Assembly (NCBI GenBank): GCA_944389175.1 | Contig: CALXLK010000005.1 | Coordinates: forward strand, 122,841-186,840 | DNA from: an uncultured Opitutales bacterium | Lineage (GTDB): Bacteria > Verrucomicrobiota > Verrucomicrobiia > Opitutales > Intestinicryptomonadaceae | Direction: 5' to 3' | Length of the DNA stretch: 64,000 bases | Part shown: positions 8,771 through 16,896 of the stretch, one piece after another | Numbering within the stretch: the stretch's first letter is position 1 | How the letters are laid out: every line of letters starts with the position of its first letter | Notes under the pieces: model-generated | Database searches by the model: none | What the model was told of the DNA's origin: nothing | Seen by the model: only the letters and a program-made list of their open reading frames with translations | Made by a program: the position numbers and the translations under genes

Positions 8771-8903
8771 GCGCAAATTTGACGAAACCAACATAATTGC
8801 AGAAAACACCAAGGCAGCAGTATCGCCGATTGTCTCAAAAAGAAAACTTGCCGAAACGGCGGAACGTTTGGAGATGATTTATTATGAAGCTACAATGCCT
8901 TAG
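8751..8903 (+). pseudogene. Possible gene fragment (startless frame), copy 2
   Basis: This is the counterpart of 6589-6759. It begins FDQIEVKRKFDETNIIAENT and ends IYYEATMP-stop, a little earlier than copy 1 because of an indel. It has no start codon. See the entry for copy 1 for alternatives. Confidence 0.3.
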
Positions 8904-9205
8904 TTGACATAAAGTTGTTAAAAATTCCGGATGTAAAAACGCTGCGGCGGCCGCGCCGTTACGCTTCACCGCGCCTGTGCGATAGTTTGCAACATTCTTT
9001 GTTCTCGTAGAAAAATACAAAATATTTTTTGTATGTGTATGTCGGTGTGTGTGGGAGAGGTGGGGAAAGAATTATTTGCTAAAAAAAGCAAGTGGGGAAA
9101 ATAAAAAAGGTAAGGCCGGTGAGAAAAACGCGAAACGTCGGAAGGCTAAACGCTCGGACTCTCGATTTTTTTTTGGGAAAAAGAAATAGAGAGAAATCAT
9201 ATGCG
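8904..9205. other. Intergenic region with GT-rich then purine-rich tract
   Basis: No gene seen. Around 9030-9100 the plus strand changes from GT-rich (GTATGTGTATGTCGGTGTGT) to GA-rich (GGGAGAGGTGGGGAAAG), a composition repeated in other intergenic spaces of the window. GGCTAAACGCTCGG at 9144-9157 repeats 6791-6804. Confidence 0.5.
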
Positions 9206-9240
9206 AAAAAAAACGCCCGGAATTTGCCGGGCGTTTTTTT
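9206..9240 (-). terminator. Rho-independent terminator of lipoprotein isomerase gene
   Basis: The stem CGCCCGG (9214-9220) pairs with CCGGGCG (9227-9233), with an A8 run before and T7 after it. It lies 16 bases beyond the stop of the gene ending at 9256. Confidence 0.9.
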
Positions 9241-9255
9241 CGTGGCGCAATGGAA

Positions 9256-10104
9256 TTAGTTTTTGCGCAAATAATCGATGCACTTTTTAATCTTGCCGAC
9301 GTTGTCTTGCCAATCGGCTTCGTACTCGATTACAAAGTAACCGTCGTAGCCTTGCCTGTCGAGCTCAGCCAAGACGCCCTTTATATCGAGAACGCCCTCT
9401 CCGAGGGGAACGCACTTATTGTTGATGTCGTTAAATCTCATCTCGTCTTTCATGTGCACAGAGGCGATGAGCCCTTCGAGAGTCTTGAGGCTCTTGACTA
9501 AGTCTCTGCCGGCGCGGCCCCAGTGCCCCGGGTCGGGATTTGCCCTGACGTTTGAGTAGCCGCTTACATATTTTTTCATGACTTCGGCGTCCCAATACTG
9601 GTTGGAGGAATTTGTCGCGTGGTGGTGCAGGCACATTGTAAGGCCGTACTTTTTGCAATACTTATTCCAAACGGGAATCCAATACACGGGAGACTCCGTG
9701 AGGACGCGCTCGGCGCCCATTTCCTTGGCAAACTGGCAAATTTTCTCGATTTCGGCCTCGTTGCTAGCCCCAGTCACGCCAAAGCTTATCATCTTGAGAT
9801 TGGCGTCCTTGAGGAGCTTTTTCATATACGCCCTTTCCTCCGCATTCAAAGACGGCCCAACTTTTGCCTTGGGGTATTTATCGCTCAATCTCTGGCCGGG
9901 AAAGCACTCTATGCCGTCGAGCCCGAGGCCCTTTACCTTATTGAGAGCCTCCTCAAGGGTGAAAGCCCGCAACGAATAAGACTGCAGCGCCACCTTGCGG
10001 GGCTGTTTGGGCGCCTGCTTTTGCGCTTGCGCCTGGGTTGCGCAGTAGCAACCCGTAACAACGAGCGCGGCCACCATCAACAATACAGATATCAACTTTT
10101 TCAT
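9256..10104 (-). CDS. Exported sugar isomerase/epimerase-like TIM-barrel lipoprotein
   Basis: The protein has 282 residues. It begins with a signal peptide and a lipobox, VVTGC, with the cysteine near residue 19, so it is probably a lipidated periplasmic or outer-membrane-facing protein. The mature part is an AP-endonuclease-2/xylose-isomerase-like barrel: VALQSYSLRAFTLEEAL, LGLDGIECFPG, TMCLHHHATN, NPDPGHWGRAGRD, ASVHMKDEM and YDGYFVIEYEAD, with the His, Asp and Glu metal ligands expected in this family. Cytoplasmic members isomerise sugars or sugar acids. Export suggests action on non-phosphorylated keto-sugars. It is divergent to the Tat-exported barrel gene at 10233. Confidence 0.85.
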   Translation of the reverse strand: MKKLISVLLMVAALVVTGCYCATQAQAQKQAPKQPRKVALQSYSLRAFTLEEALNKVKGLGLDGIECFPGQRLSDKYPKAKVGPSLNAEERAYMKKLLKDANLKMISFGVTGASNEAEIEKICQFAKEMGAERVLTESPVYWIPVWNKYCKKYGLTMCLHHHATNSSNQYWDAEVMKKYVSGYSNVRANPDPGHWGRAGRDLVKSLKTLEGLIASVHMKDEMRFNDINNKCVPLGEGVLDIKGVLAELDRQGYDGYFVIEYEADWQDNVGKIKKCIDYLRKN

Positions 10105-10129
10105 AGGTAGTATGTCAGCTAATACCTAT
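10103..10129 (-). promoter_or_regulatory. Inverted repeat overlapping the start codon of the lipoprotein isomerase
   Basis: ATAGGTA (10103-10109) and TACCTAT (10123-10129) are perfect 7-base arms around 13 bases, and the proximal arm includes bases of the ATG at 10102-10104. It could be an operator or, in the mRNA, a hairpin covering the start codon. No good ribosome-binding site is visible just upstream. Confidence 0.4.
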
Positions 10130-10232
10130 AAATACTCTTTTCAAGCCTATTTTCTTAAAAAAAAAGCTTTATTTTAACCCCGCCCTATATTAGAACTGTC
10201 CATCCAAACACCAACTAAAATAGAGAATTAAT

Positions 10233-11186
10233 ATGAATAGAAGAGAGTTCACAAAAGCAGCAGTGGCGGCGATGTTGTCGACGGTTGTCGCCCGCAGTTC
10301 CTTTGGCGCGGTCAAAGTGCAGGATATAGCCGAAAGCTCGGCTCCCTACAAGAGCAAGTTCGCCCCGCATTTTGGCACGATGAAAACGAGCATGAAAGGG
10401 CTCAGCTTTACCGACCAACTGCAATTCTTCTACGATTGCGGTTTCCGCGCGCTTGAAGACAACGGCATGATGCGCCGCTCTGTCGACGACCAAAACGCCA
10501 TAGCAAAGAAAATGGAGTCACTGGGCATGGAAATGGGCGTCTTCTGCGCTCTCACCGAGTGGAAGCTCCCCAGCTTCACGGGGTTTAAAACCGGAAACAA
10601 AAAACGCCCGCGCGACCCGAAGGCAATCCGCGAAAACCTCGTCGCCCAGATGGAAAAGGCGATTGAGGTGGGCAAGAGGGTCAATGCCAAGTGGTGCACT
10701 GTCGTTCCCGGCCTGGAGGACCCCTCGCTCGAGCCCGAATACCAGTTTGCAAACGTCGTGGAAAACTTAAAGTACATGTGCGACGTCTGCGCAAAGACCG
10801 GCATAATTATGGTGCTTGAGCCTTTGAATATAATCAACCACCCGTCCCTGTATCTAAAGAGAATTCCGCAGGCCTATGCAATATGCAAGGCGGTCAACAG
10901 CCCCTATTGCAAGATTCTCGACGACTTGTACCACCAGCAGGTCACCGAGGGGAACCTCATTACAAACTTTGACGCCGCTCGTTCGGAAATAGCGTACATT
11001 CAGGTGGGCGACGCCCCGGGCAGAAAAGAACCTCTGACGGGCGAAATCAATTATAAGAACGTCTTCCAGCACCTTTGGGACGCCGGATACAGGGGAATAA
11101 TAGGCATGGAACACGGCCAATCCGAAGTCTCCGTAGAGGGCGACAAAAAACTCCTCAGGGCCTACAGAAGCGTAGACGTTGCCTAA
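10233..11186 (+). CDS. Tat-exported sugar isomerase/epimerase-like TIM-barrel protein
   Basis: This 317-residue protein starts MNRREFTKAAVAAMLSTVVA, a Tat signal with the RRxFxK pattern, so it should fold in the cytoplasm and be exported. The rest is another xylose-isomerase-like barrel with LSFTDQLQFFYDCGFRALED, IMVLEPLN, KILDDLYHQQ, IAYIQVGDAPG and GIIGMEHGQS, resembling hydroxypyruvate isomerase and sugar epimerase homologues. Glu, Asp and His metal ligands are present. It is transcribed away from the lipoprotein barrel gene, with a 128-base shared control region, and ends in its own terminator. The exact reaction is unknown. Confidence 0.87.
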   Translation: MNRREFTKAAVAAMLSTVVARSSFGAVKVQDIAESSAPYKSKFAPHFGTMKTSMKGLSFTDQLQFFYDCGFRALEDNGMMRRSVDDQNAIAKKMESLGMEMGVFCALTEWKLPSFTGFKTGNKKRPRDPKAIRENLVAQMEKAIEVGKRVNAKWCTVVPGLEDPSLEPEYQFANVVENLKYMCDVCAKTGIIMVLEPLNIINHPSLYLKRIPQAYAICKAVNSPYCKILDDLYHQQVTEGNLITNFDAARSEIAYIQVGDAPGRKEPLTGEINYKNVFQHLWDAGYRGIIGMEHGQSEVSVEGDKKLLRAYRSVDVA

Positions 11187-11210
11187 TATCTAAAAAGCGT
11201 CACACAAAAG

Positions 11211-11240
11211 GCGAAAGTTTAAAGCTTTCGCTTTTTTTTT
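11211..11240 (+). terminator. Rho-independent terminator after Tat barrel gene
   Basis: GCGAAAG (11211-11217) pairs with CTTTCGC (11225-11231), followed by a run of nine T. Confidence 0.9.
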
Positions 11241-11667
11241 GCGTTTTACCACTGTTTTTACCGCTCGAGAGGGGTCATGATGTAGAAAGCGTAGAACTAT
11301 AAAAAGAGTGGGAAAGCTCCGAGTTTTTTCCCAAAAAAAGAAAGGCTGGAATGCTATCCGCGCGCAGTCGAATGCGCAAATTTCAAATCGTTTTTCTGCA
11401 AGACTGCTTAATGCGTTGCCGTTTATAGCGCGATGGTATACAAAAACACGCGCATTAGCGCAGTTTTGCCATGCGTTGGGCGCAACTGCGCGCCATATAT
11501 ACGCAAACCAAACTCTCAAATGGCATAATCCGGACAAAAAATCCTAGCAAAAAGTAAAAATGCCCCCGCGCGAAGTTCGTTGTCGGCAAATATGATTAAA
11601 TTCAAATAAAACCGAAACAATGCGGCGCTGAAGTTTTGGCTGTAAAAAAGATCTCCTGCACAAAACA
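11241..11667. other. Intergenic region with inverted repeat
   Basis: No gene seen in about 430 bases. GCGCAGTT (11458-11465) and AACTGCGC (11484-11491) form an inverted repeat around 18 bases. The motif GCGCAGTTTT recurs in an inverted repeat at 63786-63832. Confidence 0.5.
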
Positions 11668-11700
11668 AAAAAGGTTCGGCTTTGACCGAACCCTTTTTTT
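11668..11700 (-). terminator. Rho-independent terminator of Gfo/Idh gene (bidirectional)
   Basis: GGTTCGG (11673-11679) pairs with CCGAACC (11686-11692), with A-run and T-run on either side. It lies 20 bases after the stop of the minus-strand oxidoreductase gene. Confidence 0.88.
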
Positions 11701-11719
11701 GTTGGAATGTAAAGACAAA

Positions 11720-13060
11720 CTATACGAGTTTGTATTTGCCCGGAACAGGCACTCCCGCCACGGGATTCTTTACGAAGGCAATCTGCTTGGGGACGAGATC
11801 TTCCTTCGACTTTCTCATCATCCACTCAAACTTAAACTTCTTGCCGCTGAATGCGCTCATGCGGCCGGCGATAGCCAACAGCGTGGAGTTGACGAGAGTC
11901 TTGAGCGTATTGACCTTTCTGCCCTCGCGGATTGCATCGAGGAGGAATTTATGCTCCATTTCCATGCACTGCGCCATTTTGCCGGTCGGCATGTATATGA
12001 CTTTACCCTTGTGGTCGGTTATCTTGCAGGCGCTGCCCCACAATGCTGTGGTCATTATACCCTTTGAACCGACTATGCGCTCTCCAACTTCGTCGGAGGC
12101 TTTGGGATCCTGCTGGCAATAGCTTGCTATGCGCAACCCTTCGCCCATATCGAAGTCGACGGCAAAGTGGCTGAAACGGTCGCCATAGAGGGGCGTGGGA
12201 AGATCCGTGCTCCTGCCGCCCATTCCGCGGACGTCTACGGGCATTCTGTTGTCGCCGAGAGCCCACATTATAACGTCGATGTTGTGCACGTGCTGCTCTA
12301 CTATGTGGTCGCCCGAGGTCCAAATAAAGGAGAACCAGTTCCTTATCTGGTATTCCATATCGTCGGGCTGCAAGCCCTTGAGAATACCGCGCTTTTCCAT
12401 GGCGTCGTGCTGCCCGTGGCCTACATAGCCGGAGGAATTCCAGTAGCACTGGGCCGAAAGAAGTTCGCCAATGGCGCCGTCCTGAACGCGCTTAATGACT
12501 TCCTGGTACCCGCGGTGGTAGCGGCGCTGAGTGCCGCAGACTACAGACAGGCCCTTCGCATTCGCCTCGTCGGCCAAAGCCAGCATCTGGCGAGCCTGGG
12601 TAATGTCGATACAAGCCGGTTTTTCCAAGAATGCGTGTTTGCCGGCGGCAACAATCTTCTTGTAGTGCGGTGTGCGGAATACCGGAGGCGTCGCCTCTAT
12701 GACCACGTCGATCTCTTTCATCGACAACAGCTGGTCGACGCAGTTAAACCCGGAAAATCTCTGAACCTTTGAAGGGTCGATTATATTCTTTGCCTGGTTG
12801 GGAAATTTCTTCTTTGCCTCCGCCTCTATCTTGCTTATCGACGGGCCAATCTTATCCTCAAACAAGTCGGCAAATGCCACAAACTCTATGTTCTGGTCGG
12901 CGTTTAACATGTTTATAGACGCACCGGTGCCTCTGCCGCCGCAGCCTATCAACCCGACCTTTATGCGATCCTTGCCCTTAACCGACGCCGAAAGGCAGCC
13001 GGGCATAACCGCTCCCGCGCCAACTATGGCGCCCGCTTTTATGAAATCACGTCTTTGCAT
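11720..13060 (-). CDS. Tat-exported Gfo/Idh/MocA-family oxidoreductase
   Basis: The protein has 446 residues. MQRRDFIKAGAIVGAGAVMP is a Tat signal, followed by a possible lipobox-like GCLS. A Rossmann motif follows (VGLIGCGGRGTG), then the family signature HAFLEKPACIDITQARQML containing the EKP catalytic lysine, and the C-terminal alpha/beta domain with the conserved histidine region VEQHVHNIDVIMWALGDN. Family members oxidise or isomerise sugars with a tightly held NAD(P). Exported members in Bacteroidetes and PVC bacteria have been linked to 3-keto-sugar chemistry. A good AAGGA site precedes the ATG. With the two exported barrel proteins it suggests a periplasmic sugar pathway. Confidence 0.9.
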   Translation of the reverse strand: MQRRDFIKAGAIVGAGAVMPGCLSASVKGKDRIKVGLIGCGGRGTGASINMLNADQNIEFVAFADLFEDKIGPSISKIEAEAKKKFPNQAKNIIDPSKVQRFSGFNCVDQLLSMKEIDVVIEATPPVFRTPHYKKIVAAGKHAFLEKPACIDITQARQMLALADEANAKGLSVVCGTQRRYHRGYQEVIKRVQDGAIGELLSAQCYWNSSGYVGHGQHDAMEKRGILKGLQPDDMEYQIRNWFSFIWTSGDHIVEQHVHNIDVIMWALGDNRMPVDVRGMGGRSTDLPTPLYGDRFSHFAVDFDMGEGLRIASYCQQDPKASDEVGERIVGSKGIMTTALWGSACKITDHKGKVIYMPTGKMAQCMEMEHKFLLDAIREGRKVNTLKTLVNSTLLAIAGRMSAFSGKKFKFEWMMRKSKEDLVPKQIAFVKNPVAGVPVPGKYKLV

Positions 13061-13351
13061 TTGTTTTTCCTTTTTTATTAGTTAGTTGCTATTTTAGTAA
13101 TAAATTCGAGGAAGCCAATCGCACAAGACGGCTCCATACACAGGGCAACGCCAGGCAAAACCTCCCCCAAAAAAAGCCTCCCCCGACGCTCAACGCAGTC
13201 GAGAAAAGCAGTTCTACTATTGGTATTTTTGCCGCAATGTCAAATAAAATTAAGCCGGCTTAAGCTTTTTTAAAAGCGCAAGACAAAAAGCATCGCGCCT
13301 TCTAAATTGCGTCATTGGGCAAAATATCCGCCGATTGAATTCCGAGGCGGG
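13061..13351. other. Intergenic region upstream of Gfo/Idh gene
   Basis: About 290 bases without a gene. It must hold the promoter of the oxidoreductase gene and the 3' end of the Sel1 operon. I see no strong hairpin; an AT-rich stretch at 13078-13110 is the likeliest promoter area. Confidence 0.4.
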
Positions 13352-14710
13352 CTACATCTGCTTGTACACGCTGCCAAATTCCGACGGCGCATCTTTGCCC
13401 GCGTCGATAGCCTCAAGCATTCTCGCGGCGACCTCCGCCAGCTGCCCGCCCTTCTCCGCTTCTTTTATGCCCGCGCAAAGCTCGCGCGCCTTTTCGAGGT
13501 TTTTCTGCAAGCCAGCACCCGCCCACAGTTTCCACGCCAGGTGGATTTTATTTATAGAATTCATGCCCGATGCCGCGAAATCCAGCCACTTGCGCGACTT
13601 CTGCATATCGGCCTTTTCTCCCTGGGCGTATATTTCCGAAAGTTTGAGCGCGCTGTTTGGATCGACCTTTGCAATGCGCTCGAGAATCGGGATTGCCCCG
13701 TCTATGTTGCGCGATACGTACCGCCCCTCAATGTACATTGAAGAGAGCGTCTGGCAGGCCGGAATATAGCCGGCGTCGGAAGACTTTTTTAACCAGTAAA
13801 TTGCCTTCGGAATGCTCTTGTAAAAGCCGCCTTTGCCCCCGATATATTTGCGGTACACCTCGTACATGGCTGCGGGATCTCCGTTTTGTGCCAGCTTGAG
13901 CTGGGCAAAGTTTTTTTCCTGCTTCCAATATTTTACCTGCTGGGCATCTCCGCGGTTTGTGTAAATTGAAATAAGCTGGTTGATTGCATCGGGGTGCCCC
14001 GCCTCGGCGGCCTGTTTTAGCCAATAAAGAGCCTTATTCTGGTCGGCGGGCAGCATGTACGCGTATATATACGAATTTGCAAGCGCGTATTTTTCCGCGG
14101 CCGAACCGCCGGATGCGGCAAGCTCCCTCCAATAAATCGCCTTTTTGTAGTCGAGCATGCCAAGGCGCTTGTCGCCGTAAATTGCGCCGAGAAAATTCAT
14201 GGCGCCGCGGTTGCCGCCCTTGGCCGATTTCTCGAGCCATTCGACGGCCATTTTTATGTCGGATACTGCGGGCTTTATTCCGCGCGCGTAAAGAACGCCC
14301 ATTATCAGCTGCGCTGAAGCGTCGCCGCCCGAGGCCTCGGCGAATATTTTGTCAAAATCCTCCCCGCTTATTTGGGTCGTCTGAGCGGTGATTGACGGAA
14401 AGGTCTTTCGCGCGCCGGCGCCATTTGGCCCCCCCTGCCCATCGCCGCCTTTTGCCGCAGCCTTTCCGCCGCCCGATTCAACGGCCGCCGCGGCTTCCAC
14501 AGCGCCCTGCACGCCAGTTCCGCCGCGAAGTCCATCCGCGCCCAAGGCGGAATCATTTCGAGCATCTGCGGGCCGGGCAGTCGTTCGGGGGTGCCCGACG
14601 CCGTCTTTTGCGGCGGAATTTTCCGCCGAGTTTTCGCCCGCGAGCTCGCCGAGAGTCTGGGCAAAGGCCGCAGACGCGCAGCAGAAAAATATCAGTATTT
14701 TTATGTACAT
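13352..14710 (-). CDS. Secreted Sel1-repeat protein
   Basis: The protein has 452 residues, a signal peptide (FFCCASAAFAQ) and a low-complexity Ala/Gly-rich linker at about residues 20-110. The rest is made of Sel1-type tetratricopeptide repeats: AQLIMGVLYARG, AVEWLEKSAKGGNRGAMNFLG, ALYWLKQAAEAGHPDAINQL and AIYWLKKSSDAGYIPACQTL. Such proteins are usually adaptor scaffolds in the envelope. Its start overlaps the 3' end of the ArnD-like gene by 10 bases, so it is translated from the same operon, perhaps as a partner of the lipid A-modifying enzymes. No enzymatic motif is visible. Confidence 0.85.
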   Translation of the reverse strand: MYIKILIFFCCASAAFAQTLGELAGENSAENSAAKDGVGHPRTTARPADARNDSALGADGLRGGTGVQGAVEAAAAVESGGGKAAAKGGDGQGGPNGAGARKTFPSITAQTTQISGEDFDKIFAEASGGDASAQLIMGVLYARGIKPAVSDIKMAVEWLEKSAKGGNRGAMNFLGAIYGDKRLGMLDYKKAIYWRELAASGGSAAEKYALANSYIYAYMLPADQNKALYWLKQAAEAGHPDAINQLISIYTNRGDAQQVKYWKQEKNFAQLKLAQNGDPAAMYEVYRKYIGGKGGFYKSIPKAIYWLKKSSDAGYIPACQTLSSMYIEGRYVSRNIDGAIPILERIAKVDPNSALKLSEIYAQGEKADMQKSRKWLDFAASGMNSINKIHLAWKLWAGAGLQKNLEKARELCAGIKEAEKGGQLAEVAARMLEAIDAGKDAPSEFGSVYKQM

Positions 14711-15594
14711 TTTTGACCTTGCACGGCCAGGCGGCCGCTCCTGTTATAGAAATCGTCCATTGTTATCCGGCATGTGGGAATTTTAGAACGGTCTATTTGT
14801 TTTGCATAATCGCCGAGATTTACGAATTCTACGCCGATGCTTTTAAGCCGGCGCACGAAATCCTTAAACCACTCGAAATAGGCCGCCCCCTCAAGCTCGG
14901 CGTGGATTGTCATAACCGAGAAATCGCTGGAGAGTATTTGCTTTGTGTACAGGTCTGCAAGCTCGCCTATCTTGCGGTCGCAGAGAACCTCGTCCAGAGT
15001 GTATAGTGTCGAGGGAATTTGCAGCGTCTTAAAAAAGCGGCCGCCCATTTCGGAATTAAACGCGGAGCTTCCGCGGACGTCGCTTGCGTAGTCGAGCCCG
15101 AGCTCGTCTTCAACTTCCAAATAAGGCTCCGACACCTGCCATGCGGCGCTGCCGCACGTTGCGCATTTTTTCCCCGTCAGCTCGTTGAGAGCCTCGTACG
15201 CCTTCATAAACTCGGCCCTCACCTGCTCGGCAGAGAGCTTAAAAAGCTTATTCTGCCAGTAATAGTGGTTCCAAGAATGAACCCCGCATTCAAACCCGTC
15301 GTCGGATACGGCCTTGATAAGCCCGCCGCACTTCTTGGAAATCACGGGAGAAGGCAAAAGAGTTCCGTAAAGAAGAGTCCTTACGCCGTAGTTTCCGGCG
15401 ACGTTGCTTTTGAGGCACTTCCTGATAAAACCTTTCTTAAAGACCCTGAATATGGAGCGCCCCATCTGGTCTTTGCCAAGCGAGAACAAAAACGTCGGGC
15501 GTATGCCCTCAGCGCCGAAAAATCTGCGGAAGTTCTCCACGCCGATCTTCGTGCCCTGATAGGTATCGACGTCGATTTTAAAGGCCAGCTTCAT
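14701..15594 (-). CDS. arnD: ArnD-like polysaccharide deacetylase
   Basis: This 297-residue NodB-homology deacetylase is closest to ArnD, which deformylates undecaprenyl-phosphate 4-formamido-L-arabinose during lipid A aminoarabinose addition. It shows the ArnD pattern FKIDVDTYQGT, LGKDQMGRSIFRVFKK, GVHSWNHYYWQ (the H-x3-H metal pair), ASDVRGSSAF and IPSTLYTLDEVL, and ends with the MTIHAELEGAAY region. The DVDT aspartate and SWNHYYWQ histidines are the expected metal and catalytic residues. It overlaps the ArnA-like gene by 17 bases and the Sel1 gene by 10, so the three form one operon. ArnT, ArnC and a formyltransferase are not in the window. Confidence 0.86.
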   Translation of the reverse strand: MKLAFKIDVDTYQGTKIGVENFRRFFGAEGIRPTFLFSLGKDQMGRSIFRVFKKGFIRKCLKSNVAGNYGVRTLLYGTLLPSPVISKKCGGLIKAVSDDGFECGVHSWNHYYWQNKLFKLSAEQVRAEFMKAYEALNELTGKKCATCGSAAWQVSEPYLEVEDELGLDYASDVRGSSAFNSEMGGRFFKTLQIPSTLYTLDEVLCDRKIGELADLYTKQILSSDFSVMTIHAELEGAAYFEWFKDFVRRLKSIGVEFVNLGDYAKQIDRSKIPTCRITMDDFYNRSGRLAVQGQKCT

Positions 15595-16627
15595 AGTCCT
15601 TGCCCAAGAGGTGGTAGTCCAAGATGAGCTTGATTGAAGTCTTAAAGTCTGTCGTGGGCGCCCAGCCCAGAATGCTTTTTGCCTGCTCGATTGACGGCAC
15701 GCGGCGCTGGGCGTCCTGGTAGCCCTGGCCGTAATAGTCGTCGCCCGATACGGTTTCTATAACGGCATCTTTTGCAAGCTGCGCGTATTCGGGATAGTTT
15801 TGGAACTCCCTTATCAACACCTCGGCGAGCTCTTTTACGGAATGCTCCTCGTCGGGATTGCCTATATTGAATATTTTGCCGTCGGCACAGCCGTCTTTGT
15901 TGAGGATAATCCGCACCAGGCAATCGACGCCGTCGTCGATAAACGTGAAGCAGCGCTTCTGGAGCCCGCCGTTGACAAGCTTTATCGGCTTGCCGTTTAG
16001 TATGTTGTGGGCAAACTGCGTAATCACGCGCGAAGACCCCTCGGCCTTCGCCTTAATGTCGTCGAGCCTCGGCCCTATGAAGTTGAAGGGGCGAAACAGC
16101 GTAAAAGATAAGCCTTCGTGCTTGCCGTAGGCCCAAATGAGGCGGTCGAGCATCTGTTTTATGCACGAATATATCCAGCGCTCTTTGGGAATCGGGCCGA
16201 GAACCAGCGGCGATTCGTATTCGTCGAAGGCCTCGTCGGGGCACATGCCGTACACTTCGGAAGTCGACGGGAACACGACCCTTTTGCCGTATTTTAGGCA
16301 CATCTTAATCACCTCGACATTCGATTCGAAGTCGAGATTGTAAACTTTCACGGGGTCTTTGACGTAAAGAGCGGGGGTGGCTACGGCAATCAGCGGCAAG
16401 ACAATATCGCAGTCTTTTACGGCCTGCTCCACATCGGACTTGTTTTTGAGAACATCCGTCTTGCAAAATGTGAACCTGTCCCTGCCGAGCACGTTCGAGA
16501 GCTTGCCGTCTGAAATATCAAAACCTACTACGTCGTAGTTTGTCTGCTTTAAAATTTTCCACACCAGCGACGAGCCTATGAAACCGTTGGCGCCCAGTAT
16601 CAAAACTTTCTTTTTTTCCATACTCAT
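15578..16627 (-). CDS. ArnA-type UDP-glucuronate decarboxylase (stand-alone dehydrogenase domain)
   Basis: This 349-residue extended short-chain dehydrogenase matches the C-terminal half of ArnA, which oxidises and decarboxylates UDP-glucuronate to UDP-4-keto-pentose. Visible features are the NAD motif GANGFIGSS, the ArnA-specific STSEVYGMCPDEAFDE with catalytic Ser-Glu, the YSCIKQ Tyr-Lys pair and LFRPFNFIGPRLD. The N-terminal formyltransferase domain of enterobacterial ArnA is missing, so this is a single-function enzyme. It heads the operon with the ArnD-like and Sel1 genes. The start at 16627 (MSMEKKKVLILG) could also be the second ATG two codons later. Confidence 0.87.
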   Translation of the reverse strand: MSMEKKKVLILGANGFIGSSLVWKILKQTNYDVVGFDISDGKLSNVLGRDRFTFCKTDVLKNKSDVEQAVKDCDIVLPLIAVATPALYVKDPVKVYNLDFESNVEVIKMCLKYGKRVVFPSTSEVYGMCPDEAFDEYESPLVLGPIPKERWIYSCIKQMLDRLIWAYGKHEGLSFTLFRPFNFIGPRLDDIKAKAEGSSRVITQFAHNILNGKPIKLVNGGLQKRCFTFIDDGVDCLVRIILNKDGCADGKIFNIGNPDEEHSVKELAEVLIREFQNYPEYAQLAKDAVIETVSGDDYYGQGYQDAQRRVPSIEQAKSILGWAPTTDFKTSIKLILDYHLLGKDYEAGL

Positions 16628-16896
16628 TGCGATATTAAAAAAAACATAACTTTTTTTTACAACATTAAAATGGACGCCCTATTTTGGCTGTCAAATCGCT
16701 CTCAGCCGCTCATGGCGCAGCGGCGCGAAAGTTTTTCCAAATACGCAAAAATATACCAGCGCCGCGGGAACCGGCTGGGCAGCTCTCTGGAAGGCGCATT
16801 CGCGCCGCTTGCCAAAGCGGGGCAATATGCAAAAAATATGTTGCATGAAACAAAACGCCGCATAAAAACTGGAGGAGAGAAAACGATATAAAAGAC

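Larger units (their letters stand above)
4700..9160. repeat. Direct tandem duplication of a unit of about 2.2-2.35 kb
   Basis: The two glycosidase-like genes repeat at an offset of 2161 bases, and homology continues upstream: 6582-6759 matches 8744-8903, including the candidate promoter and a startless open frame. Further upstream GGCTAAACGCTCGG recurs at 6791 and 9144 (offset 2353), so the second unit has gained or the first lost about 190 bases there. Downstream terminators are different hairpins. Confidence 0.85.

Noticed and set aside
16670..16891. 73-codon plus-strand frame before doxX
   Set aside because: Composition is Arg/Lys/Ser-rich with no domain and no ribosome site. It ends inside the region leading to doxX and looks like a chance frame.
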